NCBI RefSeq assembly: GCF_010499245.1 | Contig: NZ_JAAGOW010000005.1 | Span: 186,001 to 250,000, forward strand | Length of the DNA stretch: 64,000 nucleotides | Reading direction: 5' to 3' | Origin: Variovorax sp. WS11 | Lineage (GTDB): Bacteria; Pseudomonadota; Gammaproteobacteria; Burkholderiales; Burkholderiaceae_C | Shown here: positions 1 through 8,447 of the stretch, in pieces | Numbering within the stretch: position 1 is the stretch's first letter | How the letters are laid out: each line of letters starts with the position of its first letter | Made by a program: the position numbers and the translations under genes | The notes under the pieces: model-generated | What the model saw: the letters and a program-made list of their open reading frames with translations, nothing else | Told to the model about the DNA's origin: nothing | Databases searched by the model: none

Positions 1-162
1 CACATGACCCACAGCCGCGTCGATCTCCGTGAGCTCGTCGTCCGAGAGCCTGAAGAGCCATCTATCGGGCTCGGCACCCATGTCCCGGCCCTTCCATGCG
101 GTCGGCCCACCGATACGGGCCGGTGGGGTGTCAAGGGGCGGCTTCGTCAGTTCAGCTTCCAT
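1..162 (-). CDS. TauD/TfdA-family dioxygenase, N-terminal part (cut by window edge)
   Basis: This is the first 54 codons of a minus-strand gene that continues past the left edge. The ATG at 162 is followed by an open frame to base 1 containing the segment GGPTAWKGRDM and then DRWLFRLSDDELTEIDAAV. This N-terminal pattern (GP..W.G.D, then W.....S..E..EI) is typical of Fe(II)/2-oxoglutarate-dependent TauD/TfdA or clavaminate-synthase-like dioxygenases. The metal ligands lie outside the window, so the substrate cannot be judged. It is divergent from the LysR gene at 263, about 100 bp away, so that regulator may control it. The family call rests on a short N-terminus only. Confidence 0.6.
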   Translation of the reverse strand, partial: MEAELTKPPLDTPPARIGGPTAWKGRDMGAEPDRWLFRLSDDELTEIDAAVGHV

Positions 163-262
163 GTTGTCTCCAGTCGGGCGCATTCCGCCTCAGGGCAAAG
201 ACTAGAAGTCAACCAGCAAAAAAACAATTGAAACTTTGCGAACTACTATTAGAGTAATTCGA

Positions 263-1216
263 ATGAACGTCACCTTCAAACAGCTGCGTGCTTTTGTCGT
301 GCTGGCGCGCGAAGGCAGCTTTGTGCGTGCCGCGGAGCGTCTGCACGTCACGCCGCCAACGCTGACGGCCGCCATCAAGACGCTGGAGGAGGCGGTCGAC
401 CTGCGGTTGTTCGATCGATCGACCCGGTCGGTGTTGCTGACCGGGCACGCCCGGAGCTTCCTGCCGGTCGCCGAACGATTGCTGGAGGACCTCGATCGCG
501 CGTTGGGCGACCTGCACGAGAAGGTGTCGCTGCACACCGGGTCTGTGGTGGTGACCGGTGCGACCTCTTTTCTGTCATATGTGCTTTCTCCGGCCGTGGC
601 GAGGCTGGCGATCGCGCATCCAGGCGTACGGGTGCGCCTGAACGAGGCCGCAACGGAGGCAGCGCGCAGAAGCGTGCTCGATGGCGAGGCCGACTTTGGC
701 GTGACGACGCTGCATGAAGCCGATCCAGCGCTCGATGTCATGCGTCTGGTCTCGGACCGGTTCGGCGTGCTCTGCTGTCGCGATCACGCCTTGGGGAAGC
801 AGGCCTCACCGCTCAGACTTCAGGACCTGGCATCGTGCACATTCGTCGGACTGAGCAAGATCAACGGAGTGCAAACCATCGTTGATGCGGATCGTCGCTT
901 CCCGGAGGCCGCGCGCCGGCCTTCCTACGAAGTCTCCGACGTCCCCCTGCTCGCGCCGCTGATCGAACGCGGGCTGGGCATTGCGCTTCTGCCGGCGATG
1001 GCGGCGCGCAGCATCGCCCGCCGGTCGCTGGTCTTCCGACAGCTGGCCCCCAACATTCAACGCCATCTCTACTTCATCACGCCAAGGGGGCGCAGTCTTG
1101 CCCCCGCCGCTCACGCACTCGTCGAGATCATGCTGGACGAATTGGCACGGCTGCCGGCGGATCCGCTGGTCTCCGTCAGCCGAACGTCCTCTTCGGCGTT
1201 GCGATTCGACGCTTGA
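263..1216 (+). CDS. LysR-family transcriptional regulator
   Basis: A 317-residue LysR-type regulator. The winged helix-turn-helix fills residues 1-60 (FKQLRAFVVLAREGSF, then RAAERLHVTPPTLTAAIKTLE) and the periplasmic-binding-protein-like effector domain follows from about residue 90. The ATG at 263 was chosen over an in-frame upstream ATG at 236 because the domain begins immediately at MNVTFKQLRAF. It is transcribed away from the TauD/TfdA-type gene at the left edge, the usual arrangement of a LysR protein and its target. Its 3' end overlaps that of the next, convergent LysR gene by 41 bp. The effector is unknown. Confidence 0.9.
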   Translation: MNVTFKQLRAFVVLAREGSFVRAAERLHVTPPTLTAAIKTLEEAVDLRLFDRSTRSVLLTGHARSFLPVAERLLEDLDRALGDLHEKVSLHTGSVVVTGATSFLSYVLSPAVARLAIAHPGVRVRLNEAATEAARRSVLDGEADFGVTTLHEADPALDVMRLVSDRFGVLCCRDHALGKQASPLRLQDLASCTFVGLSKINGVQTIVDADRRFPEAARRPSYEVSDVPLLAPLIERGLGIALLPAMAARSIARRSLVFRQLAPNIQRHLYFITPRGRSLAPAAHALVEIMLDELARLPADPLVSVSRTSSSALRFDA

Positions 1217-2186
1217 GCCCCCTCTGAAAGCCCGAGGAAGGCTCGACCTTCATCCGGCATTCCTGCGCTTGCGCTTGGCCCTGGGCCGCCCGCCTCACGC
1301 ATGCAAGGAGCCAGAGCAGCGCGGGGTCTGCTTCATAGCGCCCGTGCCACACGAGGTACAGGGACGCCGGTTCGATTGAGAACGGCAAGGTGTGCACGCT
1401 CAGATCGAAGGCCCGCGCGAAACCGCCGCCCATCCTGTCAGGCACCGTGCACAGGTACCCCGTCTGCGCTGCCGTTGCGAGCATGGCGTAGTAGGTCTGG
1501 ACGGAGGCCCCGACGCGGCGCCGCAAGCCCAACTTGGACAGGGCGACGTCGATCCTGTTGGTTCGAGAGTCCAGCCTGAAGACGACGTGCGGCCGGTCGA
1601 GGTACAACGAGAGCGGCATCTCGGCGGAAGACGGCGCCTCGGCTTTGCGGATCATCGTGACGAATCCGACATCGGCCAGGGGCTCGCAACGAATGCTGGC
1701 TGCATGAAGTGGCCTGCGGGAGATCGCCAGGTCAAGGTCGCCCGATTCCAGCAGTGCCTCGGTCGCATCCAGGTCCGGGGTGGGCACGCTGTGGATCGCC
1801 ACGCTCGGCGCCTCCACGCTGGCCAGCTGCAGGATTCTCGACGCCAGCCAACTCTCGACCAGATCATTCGTGCCGAGCCGGAACTCGACATCCGCCGTTG
1901 CGGGATCGAAGGCCGAGCGAACTCTGAGCGCGCCGGCGATCTGCTGCAACGCGGCCTGGACGGGGCCGATGATCTCGGCAGCCATCGGTGTGGGCACCAA
2001 GCCGGCCCGGCCGGCCACGAACAGGGCGTCTCCGAGCCGCAGCCGCAGCCTGCGCAGGGCATGGCTGACCGCCGACTGGGTCAGAGCCAGACGATCGGCG
2101 GCCCTGCTGACGCTCCTGGTCTCCCATACCACCACGAACACCGACAGGAGATTCAAGTCCAGCGCTTGAATGTTGAACCGGCTCAT
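1176..2186 (-). CDS. LysR-family transcriptional regulator
   Basis: A 336-residue LysR-type regulator. Its N-terminus, ALDLNLLSVFVVVWETRSVS, then RAADRLALTQSAVSHALRRLR, is the classic NodD/LinR-like helix-turn-helix, followed by the subgroup phrase GDALFVAGRAGLVPT. The start at 2186 gives the standard length; the frame is open to 2288, but that extension has no family resemblance. It lies downstream of, and in the same direction as, the flavin monooxygenase gene at 2313, with a 126-bp gap that holds a small palindrome (2224-2238). Its 3' end overlaps the convergent LysR gene at 1176-1216. The target genes are not certain; the monooxygenase cluster is a candidate. Confidence 0.88.
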   Translation of the reverse strand: MSRFNIQALDLNLLSVFVVVWETRSVSRAADRLALTQSAVSHALRRLRLRLGDALFVAGRAGLVPTPMAAEIIGPVQAALQQIAGALRVRSAFDPATADVEFRLGTNDLVESWLASRILQLASVEAPSVAIHSVPTPDLDATEALLESGDLDLAISRRPLHAASIRCEPLADVGFVTMIRKAEAPSSAEMPLSLYLDRPHVVFRLDSRTNRIDVALSKLGLRRRVGASVQTYYAMLATAAQTGYLCTVPDRMGGGFARAFDLSVHTLPFSIEPASLYLVWHGRYEADPALLWLLACVRRAAQGQAQAQECRMKVEPSSGFQRGLKRRIATPKRTFG

Positions 2187-2223
2187 AGGGTGTACGCGCT
2201 TGTCCTTCCTCTGCTTCCAACAG

Positions 2224-2238
2224 TCCCAAAATCTGGGA
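2224..2238. promoter_or_regulatory. Short inverted repeat in front of the LysR gene
   Basis: TCCCA-AAATC-TGGGA, with arms at 2224-2228 and 2234-2238, lies 38 bp upstream of the LysR start codon at 2186. The length fits a LysR-type site or half of an autoregulatory operator. A TGGGAT element also recurs near the IclR start (about 4966) and in the palindrome at 6300-6317. Function is inferred from position only. Confidence 0.35.
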
Positions 2239-2312
2239 TCATGATCCTGCAGTTCGGCAATGGTGGCGATGTGACGCCACGCTGTCAACCTGGATGTTGG
2301 AGGGTGGCGCCG

Positions 2313-3386
2313 CTAGCTTCGATCGAGCAGCGGCATCACGTAGCGACCGAAGATCGAAGCTTCCTCGTCATGGGGGAAGCCGGACAAACAGAAGCCGGAA
2401 CATCCCGCTTCGACGAACTCACGCAACTGGGCGGCCACCTGGTCGGGGTTGCCGACGACTGCAATCCCCGATCCTGTGCGCACGTCCGAAATGCCTGACC
2501 ATAGATGTGTCGTCAATTTTCCGTCCTTCAGCGCTGCGAGCTCACGCTGTCGGGCATTCGCGACCGAGTCGAATCCCGTCCGATTGGCGTCCATCCGGGC
2601 CTTGCGAGCTTCGGAGTTGGCCACCAGCCTGTGGGCAGCGTCCCAAGCCTCGGCTTCGGTCTCGCGGCAGATGATCTGCAGGCGCATCGCGAACTGGAGC
2701 TCGTTCTCACGCCCGTACTTCGCCGCGCGCTCGCGCATCTCCTTGATCTGCGTCGCGATGCGTTCCGGGAAGTCCCCCCAGAACAGGTGGGTCGACGAGA
2801 ACCGGGCTGAGATCTCGGCGGCGAATTCGGAACCGCCGCCCAGAAAGAACGGGGGGCACCCGGTCATGTTCGGAAGGATCGAGGGATGGTGAATCTGGTG
2901 GAACTTGCCGGAGAACTCGACGCTGCGTTCGGTCGTGAGGCGCTTCAGGAGCATGACCTCCTCTGCGAGTTGCTCATATCGGGTTTCTTTTGACTCCGAC
3001 TGACCTTCTGCGCGGGCATCCTCCGCACTCTGGCCGGCGATGAGATTGATGTAGCAACGGCCGCCGCCTGCGATCTGATCGAAGGTGGCGACCATCTTGG
3101 CCAATGCGACCGGGTGGACGAACCCCGGCTTGAGCGCCACGAGCATCTTCAGCTTTCGGGTGCGCGCAGCGAGGTACGTCGAGATGATCCACGCATCCCA
3201 GCAGTCTTTGGTGGTCGGCACGAGCGCATAGTCGAAGCCCGCCTCCTCGGCGTCGCGCGCAACTTTCTCGAAGTGGTCCAGCGAGAACTTGACCTCTGCA
3301 TCCGCGGCGAAGGATGCCCTGTCGCCGTGCGTGGGGATGAACCAGCCCATGGACAATTTGCCGGGCTTTGAACCTTGATTGATCAC
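2313..3386 (-). CDS. LLM-class flavin-dependent monooxygenase (SsuD-like)
   Basis: A 357-residue luciferase-like monooxygenase closest in pattern to alkanesulfonate monooxygenase SsuD. It contains MGWFIPTHGDRA near the N-terminus, the barrel segments FDYALVPTTKDCWDAW and ALKPGFVHPVALAKMVATFD, then GGGRCYINLIAG and the C-terminal CSGFCLSGFPHDEEA. Such enzymes use reduced flavin and O2 to oxidise substrates such as alkanesulfonates or other small organics. The GTG at 3386 was chosen because a strong GAAGGAGA ribosome site precedes it and the protein begins there; the frame stays open upstream but runs into the reductase gene. The flavin reductase at 3397 lies directly upstream and would supply FMNH2. 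The exact substrate is unknown. Confidence 0.87.
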   Translation of the reverse strand: MINQGSKPGKLSMGWFIPTHGDRASFAADAEVKFSLDHFEKVARDAEEAGFDYALVPTTKDCWDAWIISTYLAARTRKLKMLVALKPGFVHPVALAKMVATFDQIAGGGRCYINLIAGQSAEDARAEGQSESKETRYEQLAEEVMLLKRLTTERSVEFSGKFHQIHHPSILPNMTGCPPFFLGGGSEFAAEISARFSSTHLFWGDFPERIATQIKEMRERAAKYGRENELQFAMRLQIICRETEAEAWDAAHRLVANSEARKARMDANRTGFDSVANARQRELAALKDGKLTTHLWSGISDVRTGSGIAVVGNPDQVAAQLREFVEAGCSGFCLSGFPHDEEASIFGRYVMPLLDRS

Positions 3387-3396
3387 TGTGTCTCCT

Positions 3397-3891
3397 TCAA
3401 GCGTTCGGTTGGAGGAAAGGGTCGCAGATCTTGCCGCGATAGAAGACCAACGGGTCCTTCTGGCCCGAAGTGAATGAATGCACCTCGCCGACCATGATGA
3501 CGTGGTCGCCGCCTTCATAGCGGTGGGCGATGCGGCACTCGAACACCGCAGCACAGCCGGGGATGACGGGCACCTCGGCGTAGCCGCGGCCGCAGCCGAG
3601 ACCCGCGAACCGGTCGATCCCCTTCGTGGAAAACTGCTTGCAGACGTGTTCCTGGTCGGAAGCCAATACGTGGACTGCGAATGCGCCAGTCTTTGCAAAG
3701 GCTTCCGCGTTGGAAGACTTGCGGTCCAGGCTCCAGAGAATCATCGGGGGGTCCAGCGACACCGAGTTGAAGCTCGTGGCGGTGAGTCCGAAGTCCTGGC
3801 CCTCCGAGGAGCGGGATGTGACCACGGTGATGCCGGTCGCGAACGCGCTGAGCGCACCGCGGAACTGCTTGCTGTCATGAACTGCACTCAT
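3397..3891 (-). CDS. Flavin reductase (NADH:FMN oxidoreductase-like domain)
   Basis: A 164-residue flavin reductase of the HpaC/RutF type. It starts with FRGALSAFATGITVVTS, continues with GLTATSFNSVSLDPPMILWSL (the flavin-binding strand region), and ends with the conserved HVIMVGEVHSF and PLVFYRGK. Its role is to reduce FMN with NAD(P)H for a partner monooxygenase. The ATG at 3891 follows a good GGAGG-type ribosome site; upstream in-frame sequence is not conserved-looking. The gap to the monooxygenase start is about 10 bp, so the two are almost certainly one transcript and one two-component enzyme. Confidence 0.88.
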   Translation of the reverse strand: MSAVHDSKQFRGALSAFATGITVVTSRSSEGQDFGLTATSFNSVSLDPPMILWSLDRKSSNAEAFAKTGAFAVHVLASDQEHVCKQFSTKGIDRFAGLGCGRGYAEVPVIPGCAAVFECRIAHRYEGGDHVIMVGEVHSFTSGQKDPLVFYRGKICDPFLQPNA

Positions 3892-4143
3892 CTTCTTGCC
3901 TCCAGTGTTGATAACGACATTCCGGAAATGGCCGCACCGGATGGGTGAGCCGTGTGCCTTGCATTGCGCAGAGGCCTTGTCGCCAATGTAGGTGCGGGTA
4001 GAAGACGAAGAAAGTGAAATCGACGGACCTGCCCTATGAACCAGGTTCATATGCACGAGCGGCAGCGCAGGGCAGAACCAGCGCAATCACGCGCCTTTGC
4101 GCTCGACGTGGTGACCGAAGCGCCGGTCAGGCGGTTCTCGAGA

Positions 4144-4944
4144 TCAGTGCTCGCGCGGGGAACTGCGTGGCCCGCCGTGGGTTTTCGCCTGAGTGACCTT
4201 GGTATGCCCGAGGCTGGTGCTCAAGGCGTCGGCAACTCGCACGACGGCCGGCGCCAACTCTTTCATGCGCGCGATGGAGAGTCGATCTAGCGGGCCGGAG
4301 ATGCCGAGGGCTGCAACCGGGCGGTCGAAGCCATCGAAGATCGGGGCAGCCACTCCCCCCACCCCCTCGCGCCATTCACCGCGATTGACGGCGTAGCCAA
4401 GGCGCGCCGCCCTGGCCAGTTCAGTCCTGAGGACGCTGCGGTCAACGATCGTCGCCGGTGTGAACCGCGCGAGCTTCTTCGGCAACGTGTCCAGGATGGG
4501 ATCCGGCTGCACGGAGAGCAGCGCCTTGCCGGTGGCCACTGCGTGCGCCGGGGCCCGGCCACCGATCATCGAGTAGGCGCGAATCGGCTGGATGCTGTCG
4601 ATCTTGTCGATGTAGATCACCTCGACGCCCTCCAGAACGGAGAGATGGATCGTCTCGCCGGTCTCCTTCGCCAATGCAGCCATGTGGGCAGGTGCAACCT
4701 TGCGGACATCCATGCCTGCCAACTGGCGAACTCCCAAGGCGAACATCTTCATCGTGCTTCGATAACCGCCGTTCTGCGCGTCCCGCTCGACATACCCCGC
4801 ATGGATCAAGGTCTGAAGAGTGCGATGGGTATTGCTGCGGGTCAGCCCGATGCGGGCGGCCACGTCATCGATGGTGCGAGATTCGCCTTCCATGTCTGAG
4901 AGGATCTCCAGCACCAGAAGTCCCTTGAGCAAGGTCTTGTCCAT
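4144..4944 (-). CDS. IclR-family transcriptional regulator
   Basis: A 266-residue IclR protein. The N-terminal winged helix reads GLLVLEILSDMEGESRTIDDVAARIGLTRSNTHRTLQTL and the effector domain carries GETIHLSVLEGVEVIYIDKID, APAHAVATGKALLS and YAVNRGEWREGVGGVAAPIFD. The start at 4944 (MDKTLLKG) follows an AGGA-type ribosome site. It sits between the flavin-monooxygenase pair and the CoA-transferase, all on the same strand, and probably controls that cluster. TGGGAT appears just upstream of its start and again in the palindrome upstream of the CoA-transferase, which would fit a shared operator sequence. Confidence 0.9.
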   Translation of the reverse strand: MDKTLLKGLLVLEILSDMEGESRTIDDVAARIGLTRSNTHRTLQTLIHAGYVERDAQNGGYRSTMKMFALGVRQLAGMDVRKVAPAHMAALAKETGETIHLSVLEGVEVIYIDKIDSIQPIRAYSMIGGRAPAHAVATGKALLSVQPDPILDTLPKKLARFTPATIVDRSVLRTELARAARLGYAVNRGEWREGVGGVAAPIFDGFDRPVAALGISGPLDRLSIARMKELAPAVVRVADALSTSLGHTKVTQAKTHGGPRSSPREH

Positions 4945-5055
4945 GCACCCCGTTCCTAAGATGTGGGATCTGAGACTACCATGCAAGCCGTCGTGCTGTC
5001 GTAGCTCTGGGGCGAGACGTATGGCAGATGGGCTGCCGGCAGGTGCCGGGCTCGA

Positions 5056-6240
5056 TCACTGACCCGCAGGCGCGCCGCCGGCCGACGACAAGGACCGAAG
5101 CGGGCCCAGGATCTCGGCGTTGTGTTCGCCCAAGGCGGGCGGCCTCCGGTGGACCGGCAGGTTTTGATCGTCCATTCGGATCGGCGAGAGAAAGGTCCGG
5201 GTTTTCACCCCATTCGGCAGTTCCAACGGTTGAACCCAACCCATGTGATCGACCTGTGGGTCCTGCAGGACTTCGGAGTAGCTGTTGATCGGGGCACATG
5301 GAACGCCCGCTTGTCGGAAGCGCTCCAGCCACGTGGAGATGTCTGCATGAACGAACTCCTTCTCCAGCACTTCCAGCAACGCATCCTGATGCTTCGCACG
5401 CAGCGTCGGCGACTGGAACCGATCGTCCTGAGCCAGGTCGTCCCGCCCCAGGGTTGCGCACACCGCTTTCCAAAGCGCATTGTTGCCCGCAGCCATGCCG
5501 AAGTAGCCATCCCGGCAGCGGAACACGCGGTAAGGCGCGTTGCGCGGGTGCGCAGATCCGAGTTTGTCAGGATCTCGCCCGCTTCCGAAGTATTCGGAAG
5601 TCTGGAGTGCCGCGATCCCCAGCGTTGCGCCCAGCATGGGGATGTCAAGATGAGTTCCGAGGCCGGTCCTGTCAGCGCGCCGCAATGCCGCAACAATGCT
5701 GAAAGCTGCATAGAGGCCCGCCGAGAAATCAGCCAAGGGCACGCCGCACTTGACAGGCGCGCCGCCCCGCTCCCCGGTGACGCTCATGATGCCGCTCATC
5801 GCCTGGATCGTCAGGTCGAATCCGCCTTCCTGTGAGCGTGGCCCGCTCTGACCGTAGGCCGATATGGAGCAGTAAACCAGTTTGGGGCTGCGTTCCTTCA
5901 GGGCTCGGTAACTCACGCCTAGGCGCTCCATGACACCTGGCCGGTTGTTTTCGACAAGCACGTCGGATTCGGCTGCGAGGTCCAGGAACATCTCGCGGTC
6001 AACCACGTTCTTCAAATTGAGTGTCACCGAGCGCTTGTTGCGGTTGAGCGACGCGAAGTTCTCGCTGTATCCGTCGCTGATCGGCGGCCACGTGCGCAGC
6101 GTATCCCCACCATCCGGATTCTCGATCTTGACGACGTCCGCGCCCATGTCGGCCAGAAGCAGTCCGCAAAATGGACCGGCCGCGACGTTGCAGACCTCAA
6201 GCACACGGATGCCGTCTAGCGGAAGGTGAGAAGTATTCAT
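5056..6240 (-). CDS. Class III (CaiB/BaiF) CoA-transferase
   Basis: A 394-residue family III CoA-transferase, which moves CoA between carboxylic acids via an aspartyl-CoA intermediate. The N-terminus reads LDGIRVLEVCNVAAGPFCGLLLADMGADVVKIE; RNKRSVTLNL and DVLVENNRPGVMERLG follow. The catalytic aspartate is most likely the D in GVPLADFSAGLYAAF. The C-terminal small domain contains AGVPCAPINSYSEVLQDPQV. Length and motif order are normal. It is the first gene of the minus-strand cluster that continues with IclR, flavin reductase and LLM monooxygenase. It would activate the substrate or product as a CoA ester. The acid is unknown. Confidence 0.9.
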   Translation of the reverse strand: MNTSHLPLDGIRVLEVCNVAAGPFCGLLLADMGADVVKIENPDGGDTLRTWPPISDGYSENFASLNRNKRSVTLNLKNVVDREMFLDLAAESDVLVENNRPGVMERLGVSYRALKERSPKLVYCSISAYGQSGPRSQEGGFDLTIQAMSGIMSVTGERGGAPVKCGVPLADFSAGLYAAFSIVAALRRADRTGLGTHLDIPMLGATLGIAALQTSEYFGSGRDPDKLGSAHPRNAPYRVFRCRDGYFGMAAGNNALWKAVCATLGRDDLAQDDRFQSPTLRAKHQDALLEVLEKEFVHADISTWLERFRQAGVPCAPINSYSEVLQDPQVDHMGWVQPLELPNGVKTRTFLSPIRMDDQNLPVHRRPPALGEHNAEILGPLRSLSSAGGAPAGQ

Positions 6241-6299
6241 GTCAAGACGCCTTCAGGATGAAATCGCATGCTAGACATCGTGAAGCTTCATGTCAAGAA

Positions 6300-6317
6300 A
6301 TGGGATTTATATCCCAT
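6300..6317. promoter_or_regulatory. Palindrome upstream of the CoA-transferase (IclR operator candidate)
   Basis: ATGGGAT-TTAT-ATCCCAT is a perfect inverted repeat with 7-bp arms, in an AT-rich patch 60 bp upstream of the CoA-transferase start. Its position and the IclR gene in the same cluster make it a good operator candidate for that regulator. Confidence 0.5.
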
Positions 6318-6458
6318 ATCTTGTTTATGTCGAATGTGTCCGGGTCAAAGAGTGTTGATCGAAGTTCAGATCGCAGACTTCATCCTTCAGGGCGCAGCTA
6401 CCCGTAGGCCAAGCCCCGCGCAAGCCGCCGATCGACACCTCTTTCGCAGTGCTATAGA

Positions 6459-6477
6459 ATGCGAACGATTCTCATCT
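6459..6477. promoter_or_regulatory. Fur box-like site before the FecI-type sigma gene
   Basis: ATGCGAACGATTCTCATCT resembles the beta- and gammaproteobacterial Fur site (core pattern AATGATTCTCATT) and follows directly on a TATAGA-like -10. It lies about 145 bp upstream of the sigma-factor ATG. Iron repression of the sigma/anti-sigma/receptor operon is the expected result. Confidence 0.6.
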
Positions 6478-6619
6478 AGGCCCCGAAAAACTCACGCAAG
6501 CCCTTTGCTGCTACCGCCGGATCACTCGCCTCGCGCATGCGCGGCACGGTCGGGCCGGCAGGCCAGTGCGAGGGTGGACGCAGGGGTCCAACCATCGACA
6601 CTTGCGGGAAGGCGGCGGC

Positions 6620-7222
6620 ATGCGCGACTTGATCCAGGAGCTGGTAGAGCATTGCGCGGACCTGCGCCGTCAGCTGACGCGCGACCTGAAGGACCCCCAC
6701 TACGCGGCCGACATCGCGCAGTCGAGCTTCGAGCGCGTCTATGTGCAGGCCATCGAGACACGCGACGGCGGCTCGGCCCAGGCGCCGGCGAGGACTGCGA
6801 TCGAGTCGCCGCGTGCGCTGCTCTTTCGCGTGGCACGCAACCTGTGCATCGACGATGCCCGCCGCCGCAAGGTGGCGCAGGACTGGGTGCATCGCCATGC
6901 CGGCGCTGGCCTGTTCCCGACCACCCCGTCGAGCGAGTACTTCGCGGCGCAGCACCAGGTGCTGGCACGGGTGGTGGAAGCCATGGAGCAGCTGCCGCCG
7001 CGCCGGCGCGAAGTGTTCCTGCTGTTCCGTGCCTATGGCTACACGCGAGCCGAGATCGCGACGCGGCTGGACATCACGGAGATGGCGGTGGCCAAGCACC
7101 TGGTGCGTGCGGCAATCGACTGCTCCCGCGTGTTCGCCGAGCTGCGCGCGGACCTGATCGAGCCCCAGTTCATCCAGGGCCGCTCCGGCTTCGATGCGCG
7201 ACTCGCCGAAGACCTGTCCTGA
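6620..7222 (+). CDS. FecI-type ECF sigma factor
   Basis: A 200-residue ECF sigma factor of the iron-starvation (FecI) group. Region 2 includes DPHYAADIAQSSFERVYVQ and ALLFRVARNLCIDDARRR. Region 4 is LPPRRREVFLLFRAYGYTRAEIATRLDI followed by AVAKHLVRAAIDC. The ATG at 6620 (MRDLIQELVEH) matches the usual start and follows a GGGAAGG ribosome site; an in-frame ATG at 6566 would add an unrelated 18 residues. It is followed after 10 bp by a FecR-type gene and then by a TonB-dependent transducer, the standard cell-surface signalling set. It should direct transcription of the receptor when the ferric siderophore binds outside. Confidence 0.93.
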   Translation: MRDLIQELVEHCADLRRQLTRDLKDPHYAADIAQSSFERVYVQAIETRDGGSAQAPARTAIESPRALLFRVARNLCIDDARRRKVAQDWVHRHAGAGLFPTTPSSEYFAAQHQVLARVVEAMEQLPPRRREVFLLFRAYGYTRAEIATRLDITEMAVAKHLVRAAIDCSRVFAELRADLIEPQFIQGRSGFDARLAEDLS

Positions 7223-7232
7223 GACCACGACG

Positions 7233-8270
7233 ATGACCAGCGCCTTGCAGGAGCGGCTAGTCGAGCAGGCGCTGACGCTGATCGTGCGCGCCGACGTGGC
7301 GCCGGACGGTCTTGCCGACCCTGCGCGCAAGGCGCTGGGCCGGTGGGGCGGCCGGTCCGCGGAACACGCCGCGGCGATGCAGGAGGCACGCCGGCGCTGG
7401 GACGCGCTCGGCGGCATGGCCGGCGACCTGCGCGCACGTTTCGACGAACCCCAGCCACAGGCCGCCACGCGTGATCCCATCGCCACGCGCGGACGGCAGC
7501 GCCGCAATCTCCTGCTGTCGATCGCCGGCCTCCTGGGCACCGGCGTGCTGGCCGGCCGCGGCGCCTGGTGGTACTGGCAGCAGCCGGTCTTCACGGCCGC
7601 CTACGAGACCCGCACGGCGCAGATGCTGAAGCTGGCGCTGGCGGATGGCGCGGGCGGCGCCGCCGGCAGCCAGCTCGAACTCGCGCCGCTGAGCGCCGTC
7701 AAGGTGCTGCTCTACCGGCAGCGCCGCGTCGTCGAGATGGCGCGCGGCGAGGTGCGCTTCGAGGTGGTGCGCGACCCGGCGCGCCCCTTCGAGGTCCGCA
7801 CGCGCGAGGCGCGCATCGAGGTGATCGGCACGGTCTTCACCGTGCGCGACCGCGGCGGCGCCATCACGGTCGGCGTGGAGCACGGCCACGTCCGCGTGAA
7901 GCTGCAGCAGCGCGGGGCCGAGGATGCATCCGGCACCCCGGACGCCGGGATCGATCTTCTCGCCGGCCAGGTCCTGGACATCCTCGATGGCCGGGCCGAA
8001 GCCGTCCGCACGTCGGATGCCGCCGCCATGTCGGCCTGGCGCGACGGCTGGCTCGTCTTCGAGAACGCGCCGCTGGGCGAGGCGCTGGCGACGATCAACG
8101 CGTACCGCGCCACGCCCATCGTGGCCGCCGATGCGCGCGTCGAGGCGCTGCGCCTGACGGGACGCTTCCGCGCGAGCGAGTCGGCAGGCCTGGTGGCCGC
8201 GCTGCCGACGATCCTGCCGCTGACCGCCGCCTCCCGCCCGGACGGCAGCGTGGAACTGCGCGCGCGCTGA
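7233..8270 (+). CDS. FecR-type anti-sigma factor / sigma regulator
   Basis: A 345-residue FecR-like inner-membrane signal relay. The cytoplasmic N-terminus (about residues 1-90; ADPARKALGRWGGRSAEHAAAMQEARRRWD) binds the sigma factor. One membrane segment lies near residues 98-115 (LLLSIAGLLGTGVLAGRGAW). The periplasmic FecR domain contains LELAPLSAVKVLLYRQRRVVEMARGEV and FEVRTREARIEVIGTVF, and a C-terminal STN-like part, LVFENAPLGEALATINAY, contacts the receptor. The ATG at 7233 was chosen for the small gap after the sigma gene and its normal N-terminus. It works with the genes on either side. Confidence 0.92.
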   Translation: MTSALQERLVEQALTLIVRADVAPDGLADPARKALGRWGGRSAEHAAAMQEARRRWDALGGMAGDLRARFDEPQPQAATRDPIATRGRQRRNLLLSIAGLLGTGVLAGRGAWWYWQQPVFTAAYETRTAQMLKLALADGAGGAAGSQLELAPLSAVKVLLYRQRRVVEMARGEVRFEVVRDPARPFEVRTREARIEVIGTVFTVRDRGGAITVGVEHGHVRVKLQQRGAEDASGTPDAGIDLLAGQVLDILDGRAEAVRTSDAAAMSAWRDGWLVFENAPLGEALATINAYRATPIVAADARVEALRLTGRFRASESAGLVAALPTILPLTAASRPDGSVELRAR

Positions 8271-8405
8271 GCAGCCGCGAACGAACCCGCCGCGGCCCGC
8301 CTCGCGCGCAGGCCGCGAAGCCGGGTGTCTCTGTTTCGCGCAGTCGAACGTCTTACTGATGAAGCACCCGCCCCCGCAACCCCGGCCGGCTCGGGCGCGG
8401 AATCA

Positions 8406-8422
8406 GGAATGCCTCTCATTTG
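8406..8422. promoter_or_regulatory. Fur box-like site before the TonB-dependent receptor
   Basis: GGAATGCCTCTCATTTG contains the imperfect inverted repeat AAATGAGAGGCATTCC characteristic of Fur sites, located 26 bp upstream of the receptor ATG at 8448. It would give the receptor its own iron control in addition to the upstream sigma-gene promoter. The similarity was judged by eye. Confidence 0.5.
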
Positions 8423-8447
8423 TTTCTCTTCATTCAACCGCCGATCC

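Larger units (their letters stand above)
6241..6619. other. 379-bp divergent intergenic region
   Basis: There is no gene here. It is the promoter region between the leftward CoA-transferase and the rightward iron-uptake operon. It holds the 18-bp palindrome at 6300-6317 and the Fur-box-like site at 6459-6477, both listed separately. A TATAGA-like -10 element (6453-6458) overlaps the start of the Fur site. Confidence 0.7.
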
